From assembly GCA_039566865.1 (NCBI GenBank), contig CM076943.1:14804001-14868000 (forward strand): a stretch of 64,000 nucleotides of DNA, written 5' to 3'. Under the pieces are notes generated by a model. The model saw only the letters and a list, made by a program, of their open reading frames with translations, was not told the origin of the DNA and made no database searches. Position numbers and translations under genes: made by a program. The DNA is from Aurelia coerulea. Lineage: Eukaryota > Cnidaria > Scyphozoa > Semaeostomeae > Ulmaridae. Below are positions 1 through 12,600 of the stretch, one piece after another. Each line of letters begins with the position of its first letter. The stretch's first letter is position 1.

Positions 1-312
1 TAATCATATTTGAATGATTCAGATTTGCTATGACTAACATTAGTATTTTTCAAAATCAAGAACTGGGGAAAATGGTCAGTAATTTGCATTACAATATTAC
101 CACTTGTTATATTAGCATTGGTAGCATTAGTGTATATGTTATCAATAACTGATGCTCTATGTTCAGAAACTCTAGTTGGATGATGAATGCAAGGAAGGAG
201 GCTGTGTGAGAAGAGGTTGTTGACAAAGTCACTTGTTGGTGTATGGGAAGCATAATCTAGAAGATTGACATTAAAATCACCCATTATAAAAACCAGTTTG
301 TTTGAAGATATT
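1..312 (-). mobile_element. LINE endonuclease-domain fragment
   Basis: The minus strand reads open from about 312 to 1. It encodes a stretch with GDFNVNLLDY, then SHSLLPCIHHPTRV and ITDHFPQFLIL. These are the GDFN and DH blocks of the apurinic-type endonuclease that opens ORF2 of CR1/L2-like non-LTR retrotransposons. The reading frame stops abruptly at 312/313, where a TIR element begins, so this is an interrupted copy that continues off the left edge. It is seen as protein-level similarity from memory of the family; the clade is inferred. Confidence 0.75.
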
Positions 313-1546
313 TTGCAGAACGAGGCTGTTTTCTTAAAGAACACTCATAGTAATTTCCGACGTCACAATCGAACCTCCAAACCGAGGCTAGCCATTTTAT
401 CGCGTTTTCAAAATGGCGACGACATTGGGCCAGAATAGGAACCATTCGTCGTACATAGCTGATTGCTCGTGGCCAATGGTCGAAACCGCCAAAGCCTCAT
501 TTTCACGTACCAATCAGACGGCTAAAAAGCGAAGGAGACAAAAGAAAACCGTGAACATTTTTCTAAATTTTACCTACCTTCATAAAACGCAACCAGAACA
601 AAAAACGGCTTGAGATTTCCCGAATTTTTTTAAAGCAATCTACTCTCCAGATGTTTGGGAGTACGAGTTTGGATGCCGGTTAAAATATCTCCAGGATTGG
701 CGGAGTTATTGCCTCTCCAATAGACCAAATCGGTGAAGGCCTGTCGAGACCCGTTTACGCCACTTCAAGTCAGGTAATAAAGCCTCTTGATAAAACCTCT
801 TTTGAATTTTATGAGTTATTTCGCAACGAGCAAACTTTTGCCATGAATGTAAAAAGTAGTACAATACAGGAACTTCCCTAGAGTATTGCCACATTACTTG
901 AAATGCACGAACAAGCCTTTGTAGACTTTTTCAATTCACATAGAAAACGTAGGGGCATTGAATCTTCAATAAAAGAAAATTTAGCGAAAGACAATAGCAA
1001 GAACAATTGAAAAAGCAGATTGTGGCGTTTACGGGTCGTTCTTACAACAATCACTATTGTTATTACTATTGTCTCCCGGCCAGAGTTTCTATTGTTCAAG
1101 GTTCAGTGCCTTATCGGTTTGTTTGTGGCTATAACTCCACCAATCCTGGAGCTATTTTAACCGGCATCCAAACCTGTACTCCCAAACATCTGGAGAGTAG
1201 ATTACTTTAAAAATTCGAGAAATCTCAAGCAGGTCTTTGTCCTGGTTGCGTTTTATGAAGGTAGGTAAAATTTAGAAAAATCTTCACGGGTTTCTTTTGT
1301 CTCCTTCGCTTTTTAGCCGTCTAATTGGTCCGTGAAGATGAGGCTTCGGCGGTTTTGACTATGGGCCACGAGCAATCGGCTATGTACGACGAATGATTCC
1401 TATGATCATTGGCCCTAACTTACGAAAATGTCGTACGAATTTACAACAGAAAAACACCTCAAAACGTCGAAAGAAGTAACAATTCATGTCTGGCAGTTGG
1501 TAAGGTTGCTTTTTGACATTAATTGTAGAAATCCCGGACTTGTCCT
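313..1546 (+). mobile_element. TTAA-type TIR element, left-truncated, carrying a nested insertion
   Basis: The outer parts (313-431 and 1416-1546) align with 5045-5293 almost base for base, including the block ending in TGTCCT followed by TTAA. The left half present in the 4858-5293 copy is missing here, and the copy abuts a LINE fragment. A second element is inserted at 432-1406. Flanking TTAA suggests a piggyBac-like non-autonomous family, which is inference from the target site only. No transposase is encoded. Confidence 0.65.
432..1406. mobile_element. Long-TIR element (~290-bp arms), Mutator-like 9-bp duplication
   Basis: Bases 432 to about 720 are the reverse complement of about 1120-1406, with scattered mismatches. 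Shared words include CGTCGTACATAGC / GCTATGTACGACG and CTCTCCAGATGTTTGGGAGT / its complement. The flanks are CATTGGGCC on the left and CATTGGCCC on the right, a 9-bp near-duplication. The uninterrupted host sequence is visible at 5150-5175. A 9-bp duplication and long arms fit a non-autonomous Mutator-like element; no coding sequence is seen. Confidence 0.7.
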
Positions 1547-2713
1547 TTAAGCAACATTTTTAATCTTGTTTCAAGGGTGATTATATTGAAATCGTTTATC
1601 ATCCTTCAACTGTACAATAGTAGTTAGCATTTCATTCTGACATTTATGACCAAACTAGAAGCCTAATATACAAAAAGAAATTTCGCATGTAATCGTCAGT
1701 GCTTTTTGCAGTATTCTTCAAGACCAGGCAGCATTAAAAGGGGCTCAATTCACTAATCTAAAAGCAAATCAAAAGATCAGCTATGTTTGGAAAAATAACT
1801 TGGTTTTTGATCTACTTAAAAAAAAAAGAAATTTGAAGATCGGCCTTTTAATAAAATGTTGATGATTTTTTAAACAGAAGTACATTTTTTGCGACACCCG
1901 GTAGTTCAAGTCTGTTTTTTGGGAAACTCTACCTTTGGAGGCAAACTGATTATGACTGAATTCTCAAAATTAAGTTAAACTTTCAATCAGGCAACGGAGT
2001 CGGAATTTTCAGAACGCTTTTGCTTGCTATTTTTCGTACCATTGTTCAAGTAGTGGATGCATTTTTCTGACCCACCCGGTAAACAATGAAACATATCCCT
2101 TTGGGACAGAATTTGCGGTCAGCTGTTGGCTAGAGGTGGACAGCGACACTACAGATCGCAGTATAGATACAGTATGACCAAACTTACAAAGTTTCCTATC
2201 TATCATTAGTTTAAAAGAAACAATTCCCAAAGCTTCCCCTCATGAAACATCCAAAAATAGCTCAGTTACGGTAAGAGCTCACGTGAAACTTGTTACTTGC
2301 ACAAAATTTCAACACTGTACTGTTAACAACAGTCTCTGTTACAACCAAAGTTATTCGAAAAATTCGAAAGTCTATAATCAATAACGTTCTGTCCGACGTT
2401 CAACCAAATTGGTGAATATTCGCCCCTTCCTTTGAAACGTATTTAGATGACCTTGAAGAGTCAAAATACAGGAATTTCTCCAGGGAGGCTCAATTACGGT
2501 TCAAATTTACTGAGCATTATACCATCATTGAAAACATTGTAAATATTAAAAGCATAGTAAAAATCTGTAAAATGTATCTGTATTTAATCATTTGGAATTT
2601 TGTTTATTTTTTAATTTTTTCTTACACATTTTACTTTTTTAGATAGTAGGCTTGAATTAGCTCTTAGTTATAGCTATTGTATCTATATGTATATATGTCT
2701 TGTATGAAACATA
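1547..2713. other. Intron or intergenic DNA, two solitary CCGGGTG-like ends
   Basis: No convincing exon is seen on either strand. Two copies of the end motif CACCCGGTA, each preceded by a T-rich run, lie at 1895-1903 and 2073-2081 in the same orientation. They resemble the right ends of the palindromic CCGGGTG family, but no matching left ends were found. The interval should contain SLX4 intron, or possibly missed short exons. Confidence 0.4.
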
Positions 2714-2715
2714 TA

Positions 2716-3342
2716 CCGGGTGAGCCAGAAAAAAGTTCCCACTTTCTAAAATTCGTAGCACCACAAGTACTTCATGGATTTGAATGATTCAAATTCTAGT
2801 TGAAAGCCATAAGATCAAAGTATTTTTGAGATTTTTCTCGTCTTCTTACGAGAACTGCAAATATAAGTAAATTCAACTTTACAAAAATTTCATGGCTGCA
2901 AAATGACGGAAAAAGGCCTAAAACACTTGATCAAATCGATAGGACTCTCCTCACACAGAACAATACGCACATGCGTTTCACCTCTCTCAAGAGTTACAAG
3001 AAATTGATTCTCAAACAGATACTAAAGATTTTCAATCCCATGGCAATAGATGTGCAGACGATATCTCTCACCCATGAGAAATTGCATTTTCTCTGTTGTT
3101 CTGAGCGAGGAGTCCTTTATGACTTGATCAAGCATTTTAGGCCTTTTTCAGTCATTTTGCAACCATCAAGTATTTGTAAGCTTAAATTTAGCAATTTTTC
3201 CAATGCTCTTAAGAACGCGAGAAAAATCACAAAAATACTTCGATATTTTGGCTGTCAAGCAAATATTGATTCACTCCAATCCATTTAGTACTCTTGATGC
3301 TATGAATTTTCAAAAGTGGGAACTTTTTTCTGGCTCACCCGG
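2716..3342. mobile_element. Palindromic TIR element with CCGGGTGAGCC ends, TA duplication
   Basis: The left end CCGGGTGAGCCAGAAAAAAG is mirrored by the right end, and the target TA is present on both sides (2714-2715, 3343-3344). Complementarity continues well into the interior: TGAATGATTCAAAT, TTACGAGAACTGC-like and TCATTTTGCA blocks recur inverted. It is therefore a foldback-like element of 627 bp. TA duplication fits a Tc1/mariner-type mechanism. Related copies are at 29311-29863, 51969-52954 and 63125-63718. Confidence 0.8.
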
Positions 3343-3417
3343 TATGTGTATATATATGTCTATATGTATATATTGTCTTGTATGTATATAAATATATGTA
3401 GGCCTACTTTAAATAAA

Positions 3418-3440
3418 TTGATAATAATAATAATAATAAT
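3418..3440 (+). repeat. (TAA)n microsatellite
   Basis: About seven TAA triplets follow directly after an AT-rich, TATA-containing tail downstream of the 2716-3342 element. Confidence 0.9.
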
Positions 3441-3541
3441 CATTAGCTGCTTCCCTATATTCTACATTTCTATCTGCTCCTGTCAACGGAAACAAATTCC
3501 CTACTTGGCAACTTAAGCTAAAAGAAGCGTTCAAAACTCAC

Positions 3542-3672
3542 TTTTTGGCAAGTTTCAATAACTCTCCAACACAAGAAACGTCATACTGAGAGACCTCACC
3601 AGAGTACAAGTACATTAGAAAGGCATTGACTGTCTTTGCGCTGTAATCTTTGAGATCAATGTATTCCTGGTC
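3542..3672 (-). CDS. SLX4: SLX4 exon 7: second half of BTB domain
   Basis: The acceptor CTTATAG| and donor AAAAA|GTGAGT bound 131 bases encoding DQEYIDLKDYSAKTVNAF, then LMYLYSGEV and VGELLKLAKK. These are the BTB dimer-interface helices and the YLYSG motif. The exon ends with two bases of a codon, so at least one more exon follows off the window's left side or hidden in 1-3541. Confidence 0.85.
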
Positions 3673-6600
3673 CTATAAGATAAAACAACGATACGATCTA
3701 TAATTTTCATACAAGTTAGACAATCACATCAAACATGATGTCAAATATTATTTAATCAATCTCCTTCCATCCCAAGAAAAATCCATCAATACAATCAATT
3801 TAACTTGCGCGAAACGCGGTATAATTTATTGTTTCCACACTTTGAATTGAGACAGTCTGGAACATCAATCCAATTGGCCTGAACAGTTCAAGGGTCCGTT
3901 CCTTATTACTAGTGATTTTTCGATCTTCGCAGAAATCTTGAAAGGTTTTCCGTTCTCGAGGCCATACAGGCTGCCGGGGAAAGTAGATCTATACCGTCAC
4001 AATTCAAGTTTATCCTTAGAAACCACCCTAAAGACTTTTCAAATAAATACTGGCAGGCCTCATTAAAAATATTATGTGCCTGTGAGCAAATGATAGGGAG
4101 AATGTGCCCACACTCAAATCACTGTCAGCAGAATAAAGATGCCAGCAACTAATGTGTAATGGTATTTTGTGCCTACGAGCGGCACTCTTGAGCTCGCACA
4201 CGTTAATGAGGCCCGAATACTGGGCACAAAAAGGAGTTGTCTGGACGCATCGAACAGAATGCTGTGATTTTAAATATTTTGAACACCAACAGTCGTTTCC
4301 CGGTAGCAACAAGTGACCGTTATACATATGCCGCATTGATCTAACGCAAGTCATAACAAATTTTCTTAGAAGCATTTTTACATTGCAAAACGGTTTGATC
4401 TCGTTGTTCCAGACAAATATGCCAATCCTTACCGCTAAAATTCTTGGACATCTTGCAAGAAGAATGATTTTATGAGCTTTAACTGTTGTCCCTTTGGCAC
4501 ACATTATGCTGATGTCTTTGCAAGTTTCATCTTCGAGAAGTGTTTTGAGATTTGAAGCAAGTGACAATCGAGCTGCCGCGTTCAATTTCTGGATTTTCTG
4601 AAACGGCAGATAATGATGATAAGAGACGTTATTTCTTTATGAAACTTCGCATGAAACAGTATTCCGATTTTAAAATGTTCTCTCATGATCCATGATTTCA
4701 GGTCAAACTGCAAGTCACAATAGTAGACTATATCTTTTTTATAATGCGACACAATAGTATTCGATACATGGCGTAATCTAACTAGAAAAATAAAAGAGCA
4801 AACGATCTAATACACCAACTAATTGTTTAATGAAGGAAAAGAAAGAACGGTTTTTAAAGGACAAGTGCAAGTCCAGGGTTGGAATAATTGTTGATCAAAT
4901 GAAAGATCACAATGTTGTGAATGGTGTGTAGTACTTTCTTCCAACCTTCTCTGTCTTTTCTCTGCGAAATTGTGTATTTCAATCAGTGAAATGAGCGAAA
5001 TGACGTCATCATTCATGACGTAATTTCGCCCATTTCGCCTCCGACCTGAACGAGGCTGTTTTCTTATGGAACTCTCAAGTAATTTCCGACGTCACAATCT
5101 AACCTCCAAACCGAGGCTAGCCATTTTATCGCGTTTTCAAAATGGCGACGACATTGGGCCTAACTTACAAAAAATGTCGTACGAATTTACAACAGGAAAA
5201 CACCTCAAAACTTGGAAAGAAGTCACAAGTGATGTTTGGCAGCTGATAAGGTTGCTCTTTGACATTAATTGTAGAAAACCCCAAACTTGTCCTTTAAGTG
5301 CTATCAAAGCGTTTGTTGCAAATTATATGTAGACATTCGGCAAATATTAGCAGAGGTTGCTCATCATTGATTAAATGTCAAACAGTTATTTATGTTGATG
5401 CTTCCTAATCAAGAAACAGTAAATCCAAATTTGATTCTTATTCAGCGAAGTTTATAACAGTTACAGGAGAAATTCACAAAAATAAGGATGTGCGACCTCC
5501 CACCAATATATTTCTGGGCTCATTATCAGGTAACATGACCTCACCCCAGGCAATAATCTTCAACACTCTTTGCTTACTTCTTAAAAAGAACTGGGGAAAT
5601 GTTTGAGACCAAATTCATTTGTCTCGGCACTGCAGCTTGGCCGGCCTACGTCAAAGCCTCAAATTGTCTTTTGGTACTTTGTAACAGGGTACGCCGTAGA
5701 GGTAGATGACACTTTTCCCCCTTCTTTTTACGAAGTACACAAAGATTGTTGAAGATTATTGCCTGCCTAAAAACCTGATTCCATATTAATTCGTGATTCC
5801 TTTTCCCGTCTAACATTAGATGTAACGTAAAATGTCTGCGAGTAAAAGAATTGAAGTGTTTGGGATGAGTAATTTTGCGTTGTCGCAAATCTCGCGTGAT
5901 CTCTAATTTGAGAAAGACTTTAATCATCAGTCATTTCCAACTGATAATGAGCTAGTAGACACAACAGATGCTAAACTGATTTAAGCCTGGTTTCCATTAA
6001 ATGGTAAGGGGATCGGCGACAGTCTGCGATCGTCGGCGATCCCTATCTTCCATCTTCCAGCATCTTCCACCTGCGATTTCAGCAGAGTGTTTCCATTAGT
6101 CGGCGACCAGTCGGCGACAGTCTGCGACGCACCTTTACCATGATCCTTTTCAAACCCAAAAGATAGCACACAAGCGTAGCAACAATGACTACTATCATCT
6201 AATTGGCTAATCAGAGCCACGTGATCATAGCTTAACAAAAGCGCGTCTGCGATGATCGCCGATCGTCTGCGATGTGTGTTTCCACCGACGGTCTTAAGGA
6301 TCGTAAGCAAGTGTTTCCATTAAATCGGGAACGCAACGCAGACGATCGCAGACGATCGCAGACTGTCGCCGATCTCCTTACGATCGCTCTACGATTTAAT
6401 GGAAACCAGGCTTTAGAGCCAAAGTAAAACTCCTTAGAACAAAACTGTATGCTGTAATTACCTGAGCAACTTCGTCATCTCGTACGTCTTCAGCTTTAAT
6501 GAATCCACTACACTCTAGCTCTGTGTCTCTGTTTATGGAATTTTCACAGTTCATCCCTAGACTGTCAAGAACAGCAACCTTTTCAGCTTGTGTCATTGTA

Positions 6601-9600
6601 AAGCTTTCCTCAAATATGCTTGCTTTGGAAAGAGGCTCGTTAGGCGTAATATTTCTTGTCTTGGCACCGAAAGAATTGCCACTTCCTCTGTTTTCTTCAA
6701 CAGCTGTGCTGCTATTTAACTCTTTAGTGAGCCCTTCCGTAGCTTCATTCTGCAATCTCTCTCTTGTCATCTGAAGCTCTTCTTCGAACACTTCACGTAC
6801 GTAGAAATTCGATGTGTCATGAAGAGAAACTGAAGTTTCAGCCATTTGCCATAAACTAGATTTTGCCATCTAAGAGAACGAATTGCGTAAATAGGAAATA
6901 TACATTTGGTAAGTCTTTGGCCCGTCCACACGTATCCCCGTCCACGTCCACGTCCACAATAACATTTTCATTTCATTTATAGTTTTTTGTAGCGGTTGTC
7001 TTGCAAGGAAGTACTCCTATTTGTATCACGAATAGCAGATATGCAATACTACATAATCCTCGCGGTAGTATTAGGTGTTTCATCTATCTGTGCTTGTTTG
7101 AGAGTCAAGCAACTGCTGTAAAGTGGAGGGAGTTCTTCTTTCTGAGACGCCCGTGTTGTTCTTGTTCTTTTCTTAAGATTTGATGTATATTTTTCCATTG
7201 ATGTAAGTGGCTGCCGTAGTTGAAACTCGATGACATCATGTCCTTTCCAGCTATGGCAGCCACAGAATATTTATATTTCGTTGGAGTTAGTTGTTTATAT
7301 TTGTGATAAAAAAACACGTATCCACATATTTTTGAAAACGCATCTTTTATGTCCATGTAATAAAGATCTGCGTACACACTAGACTTGTTTCCCTGTGTTC
7401 TTTGACTTCAAGATGGCACTTCTGTCAACAGAACAACCCCAACAACAGATGGCACTTCAGTTCCTGTTGAGTAAGGTTTACCGCAACGTCACCGCATTCG
7501 AAAGCTCCATTTTCACCCGTCCAAACGACAACAGAAATATGGCGTTTTAAAAAAAATCCCCCTATGGAGAATGCTTTCGAAAAGATTCCTTTTCGGTGCA
7601 CGAAATTGCCGTCTACGTGTGTGGACGCGAACCCAAAAAGAATAAAAATAGATGCCATTTTCTAAAAAGTTGTCATCCAGATACGTAGTGGATGGGACCT
7701 TCCGTTTTTGTGTGACATGATACGCGTGGATGGGACCTTTGTGTGACATGACGTCAAAATGAACAAGATCTCTAGCATGAAGAACTGAAAGTATTTTAAC
7801 AGTGAGTTACATATGCCAAGGATTTGTTTCAATCATGAATCCGACAAACTATTCCTCAAACGCATGTGTGTATGTGCAGTTTTCTAAACAAAACGTGCTC
7901 CTTCTAGCTAGCATACAGTAGAAACAGCATCCGGTCGCTTCCAGGATTCGGTTTGTTAGATCATTGTATTTTTTTTAATTCTTTTTTATATATTTATCAG
8001 TGAAAAATTACAAAACTACAAAATAATTTAACAACAACGAAGTAAAGCGAATACAATTCTTTCCTATTTTACAAAAAACTTCTAACTGATACAACACAAA
8101 CTGCATTAACAATACGATTGCAACATAATACGAGACGATTACAACATAATACGAGACGATTCACAAGACGATTTACACGACTATACCACAAGAGGTGTGA
8201 TCAAGCGCATCTCTCCTGCAGCCAATAAATAAACAAACAAACACAGACTATCAACAAAGAACAGAAGCTGCTTTTATTCCAATGGGAACCCTTGGTGCCA
8301 ACTTATGAAATAAATCCCTTTTGTAAGAGATATTCAGATGCCGCCAGAGGCGCTCATTGTATTTCATACCTCACCAAGGTGTAAAATTGGTGCCCCAATG
8401 ACAAAGGCATCAAAGACCCTCGAGCGCCGATTCTATGGCTGCACAAGTCAATAATACATTCCTCGGGGACTATGCAAAACAATCAGAAAAGATATGCCTG
8501 AGCTGAGGAGCTACTGGAATTGTAACACGCTTCTGAATATTCGTACATATAGAAAGCTGCGATACATAAAAACAATGACTTGAGTTGCATTCAATTTCAG
8601 GTCAAGTCTGATGTTCTTAACAGGGTTTTACGCACCAAATGCAATCTTGCTGTACCAAAAATGAGAACATGTTATGGCCAAAAATAATTTGCTTTTCGTG
8701 GAGCAGATGCATGGAATAAACTCGACTCGGAAGCAAAAATTAGTCTCTTCGATCCAGTCATTCAAAACGAAACTAAAAGCTTTGCATTGAGAATATTCAA
8801 GGACAGCTGATATGCAGCGAAAGTATAACCTTTAATTTTCTTCCTTCGAGATTAGTTATTTAATATGAAAGTTGTAAATTGGTTTATATCTTGAAAATGT
8901 TTAGGCTCATTATTCATTTATCAATTTATTCGCTCTTTTTTGCTGGGACAATGGGAAAGCAGTTGTTTAATAAAATAAAATTAAATAAAATTTACTTTAA
9001 TTTACTTTAAAGAGGATGAGCTGACGACGAAAAATAATCAACTGTGTGCTTACTGTTGGCTGGGATGTAATCCTTGTAGGCTCAGCTAAATCCTGTGATG
9101 TTTTGTCAAAGTCTGAAAGGCAAAGTAAGTGACATTTTTGAGCAAAACACCCACATTTTTATATATTTTTCAATAAGACCGCAGCTTGTGTGTATAATGT
9201 CTCGTTCAATTCCTACCCTGACCATCCCCCCCCCGGGACACCCTCGGGCATTTGCACGAAAAATATTTCCGGCCCCCGGGCATTTGACCGTGGATTTTTC
9301 CCCGGCCCCGGGCATTTGAATAGCATTTGACTAGAACAGGAGCTTTTGCTTATACAGTAACTGGGAATATGGCATTTTCTCATTGCCCGGCCCCCGGGCA
9401 TTTATAACAGAGACCCCCGGGCTGCCCGGGGGGGGGGTGGTCCGAGATATAACAGAGACAGACGAGTTCCTTGGGCCATTCATCATAAATCTTGGGTCGT
9501 TGTATGAGACCAGAATCAAGTTTTGAATAATGAATGTTCATATCAACAACTGCATATTTCAACTATACAGTCTTCCCTTTTCAATCTACTCTAAACATTT

Positions 9601-12600
9601 TCTTACCTTTAACTTTCCGTTTCCTGCATTTATACTTTGAAGCGAGACTACTTGGTGGCAAACACGAGCCAGGATTTTCCTTTACACCATCTTGTAAACA
9701 CAGCTACAAAATATCGATGAGTAGAAGTCAGGGAGTGACATGAAGGCATACACAAAAATTTTTAAGAAGACATAACTACGAAATGAAACATTGTTGTACT
9801 GCGTTACCCAAAAGTTAAGACAAAAATAGTTGCTGCACAAAATAAAGCAACCTGCCAGAAGAAATGATTCACTAACACGTATCTTTGGTAGACTGAATAT
9901 ATGTTCGTAGGTTATCACTATTGATAGACTGATGGACGCTGTAACTACGACTCATGGCCATACGCTTCTAGAAACGGACATGGCCTAAGTCATCTGGTAT
10001 TTTTTTCTCAAAACCACCGACCCTAAAACGCCGCAAAAAGTTGTTTTCCTGAAGTGCTACACTGCAAAACAAGCTATCAGTACTTAGATGAATGTTTCTT
10101 CGAGCTATTAAAGCAAAAAACTCCAACCTATAAGTGATATTTTGCTTGTTTGGGGGCGCAAAAACATCTCGTAAATTCGCTCGCTACTTGGAGATTTTGA
10201 TCGTTGCAGCAGTTCAGTCGAACGCGTTGTTCGAACGCATTTGTTTGCCTTTGGTGGGAATTTTAAATTGAAGGAGAATCATAGACTGATTACAATAAGT
10301 CCCAGTAATCGCTATTCAAAACGAGGCTATTACACCAGACCGAGACCGCTCATACTGGGACTCATATTATTACTGGCCGGACAGAACAAAGTCTTACGAA
10401 CAAGAATACCATGAAAACAGTTGGCGACACTATCAAATCTTGTACGTAGGTACTATTTGCTGCTTTCGCTAAGCATTAACTGATTTATTGTGAAGTTTTC
10501 AAATCAATGTGTTTCATTTGAAAACTACAAATGTTTGTGCTTTTCTGCCTAGGCCCTTATCGAAACGAGGCAGTCATAGTCATTTCAAAATAATGACGTT
10601 TGATTATGAGTCGTAGTTAGGAGCGTCCGGCAGTATTTCAATAGCGATAACTACGACCATATCATCAGTCTAGGAGAATCAGCCAATCCGATCAAGTTAT
10701 TTTAAGTGTTGCATCCTGACTAGTTGGAAACAAATTTGTTCTCCGCAGGAAATCGTTTGCCGCTCTGAGAAGAGTTAGGCCTAGACTTATGACGATGATT
10801 CTCTTGTTTCCCTGTTCTCTTTGACTTCTTGATGGCGCTTCAGTCAATAGACTGATTGCAAGTTCGTAGTTATTGCTATTGATAGGCTGATGGACGCTAT
10901 AACTACGACTCATGGACTTTCACATTGAAAATTGGGACGAAATTGTTTCGCTCGATTTCATGTCCGATATGGAAACCATAGCAACGCTGTATGAAAAGGC
11001 GACTAATGGCGGTGGGCCTAAATTGTCAGCTCAATCGTCAGATAATAAAACGCCTCAAAATTCAAGTTTTGAGTGACGTTAGCAATGAACAAAAGTCACA
11101 AGTATTCGCATGAATGTTTCTTTAATATGAGAATTAACAAACCTTTCAGTTTCAACAAGAATTTCTTGATTTTAAAGGCAATCTTCATCTAGCAATAGTG
11201 CACGCAAACAGGGCACAGCTCCTGAAATTCTCCAACTGCCGAAAAGAGGTCATTAGCCTCGTTTCAAAGGGCACAGAAAAATCTGTGCGCCCATTGTTTA
11301 TTTTCGTCCCACTTTTTGATGTGAAAGTCCATAAGTCCCAGTTTGAGCAAAAGTATATATTGTTGTTGTTGTTGTCATTGCTGTTGCTGTTGTTGTTGCG
11401 ATAACTGGGACTATTTCGTGAGTCTATTCAGTCAACAGAGACTCAAAATATTACTCTGAAAAAGTTTACCCTATTAGGCCTAATATGCTGGGATTCCTAG
11501 CATACCAATCAGATTGCGAGATTTGGCGAAGAACAATAAGTTTCGAACCTTCAATTCGATTGACGCAGCTTACTAAATTTGAAGGAAGTTGCTGCAGCAG
11601 GTACTTGAAGATTTCTCTATGTTTTGGTCTTAAAAACGTGGACATTACAGCATTAAAAGACTTATTTTGCACTCACCAGGTGAACTTTCTCCTTCAGATG
11701 AATACCAAGTTTTGTTGATTAAATGTCTGCTTACCGTGGTATCTATCGCATTTCCTTTCTGAGGAGTGACTGTTGAACAGAGCCGAAGCAGACGTTCGAT
11801 CCAGATTCGATCAATCGAATGCAGAAGTTAGGGTCAGGTTTTTAACTGTTTCATTATGAGTCCCTGTGAGCAAATCTTTGGTAGATAAATAACAATCCTA
11901 CCACCGTTCGTTATCTTACTCGAGCCTACTCTGTCAGCATTGAGCTGTGCACGTGGAGCAAGAAGTTAACTTTCAACCAAGTAGGAGCCCAAATCAGATG
12001 ATGAACAAGACTAATCCATAATTTTAATAAAATTTTAGCCAATCCATCATTTTAATAAAATTTTAGATGATGAAATGTTGTAAAAATAGGTTTAGTGCAA
12101 CCAGGCCAACCCAAACGTCTCTAAAACATTGTGACACTTTGAAGATCGATGTCGATCAAGATGATAATACAGCGAAGGAAGATGTTTAGCTGGATTGTTT
12201 GCATGCGCTGAAAACGGTGGATCAAAGCACCTCTTGCGATGTGCTTATGCCTGAGATGAGATCAAACCATTCCTTTGTCTTGCATTGGTTTAGATCGATC
12301 CCCCATTTTGACGCCTTTCAAATCTGTCTGATTGTACAATATATGTAACTTACCAATATCTGACGGCAAGATAATGAGCAAACAAAACTTGGTCAATCGT
12401 TTAGCTATCAAACAATGTTTTTATCAGTTCTCTAATCCATCTGAAGAAATTGTTTACTTACCTGCTCTTCGATAAGTTTTGTTGCTCTTTGATCTGCAAT
12501 TTGCTTTGCTTCATCTTCACTTCTTAGAAGAATAACTGGAACTTCCTGGTTCCTACAATAAATCATCCATAAAAACAGTTTCTTGTGTTAGCAGGGCAAC

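Noticed and set aside
4028..4432. Open frame continuing the BTB exon to 4028
   Set aside because: The strong GTAAGG donor at 4432 and a better in-phase continuation at 3672-3542 (YLYSGEV) show that this part is intron read-through.
4819..5332. Small ORFs in the TTAA element
   Set aside because: The same stretches recur at 360-430 and 1416-1546 with frame-breaking changes, so they do not code.
9095..9401. Proline/glycine-rich open frames around the GC-rich block
   Set aside because: All arise from C/G homopolymers of the inverted-repeat element in several frames.
11485..11718. Independent gene in the Mutator-like copy
   Set aside because: It is present in both element copies without start context, introns or known domain. 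I kept it only as a possible captured fragment.
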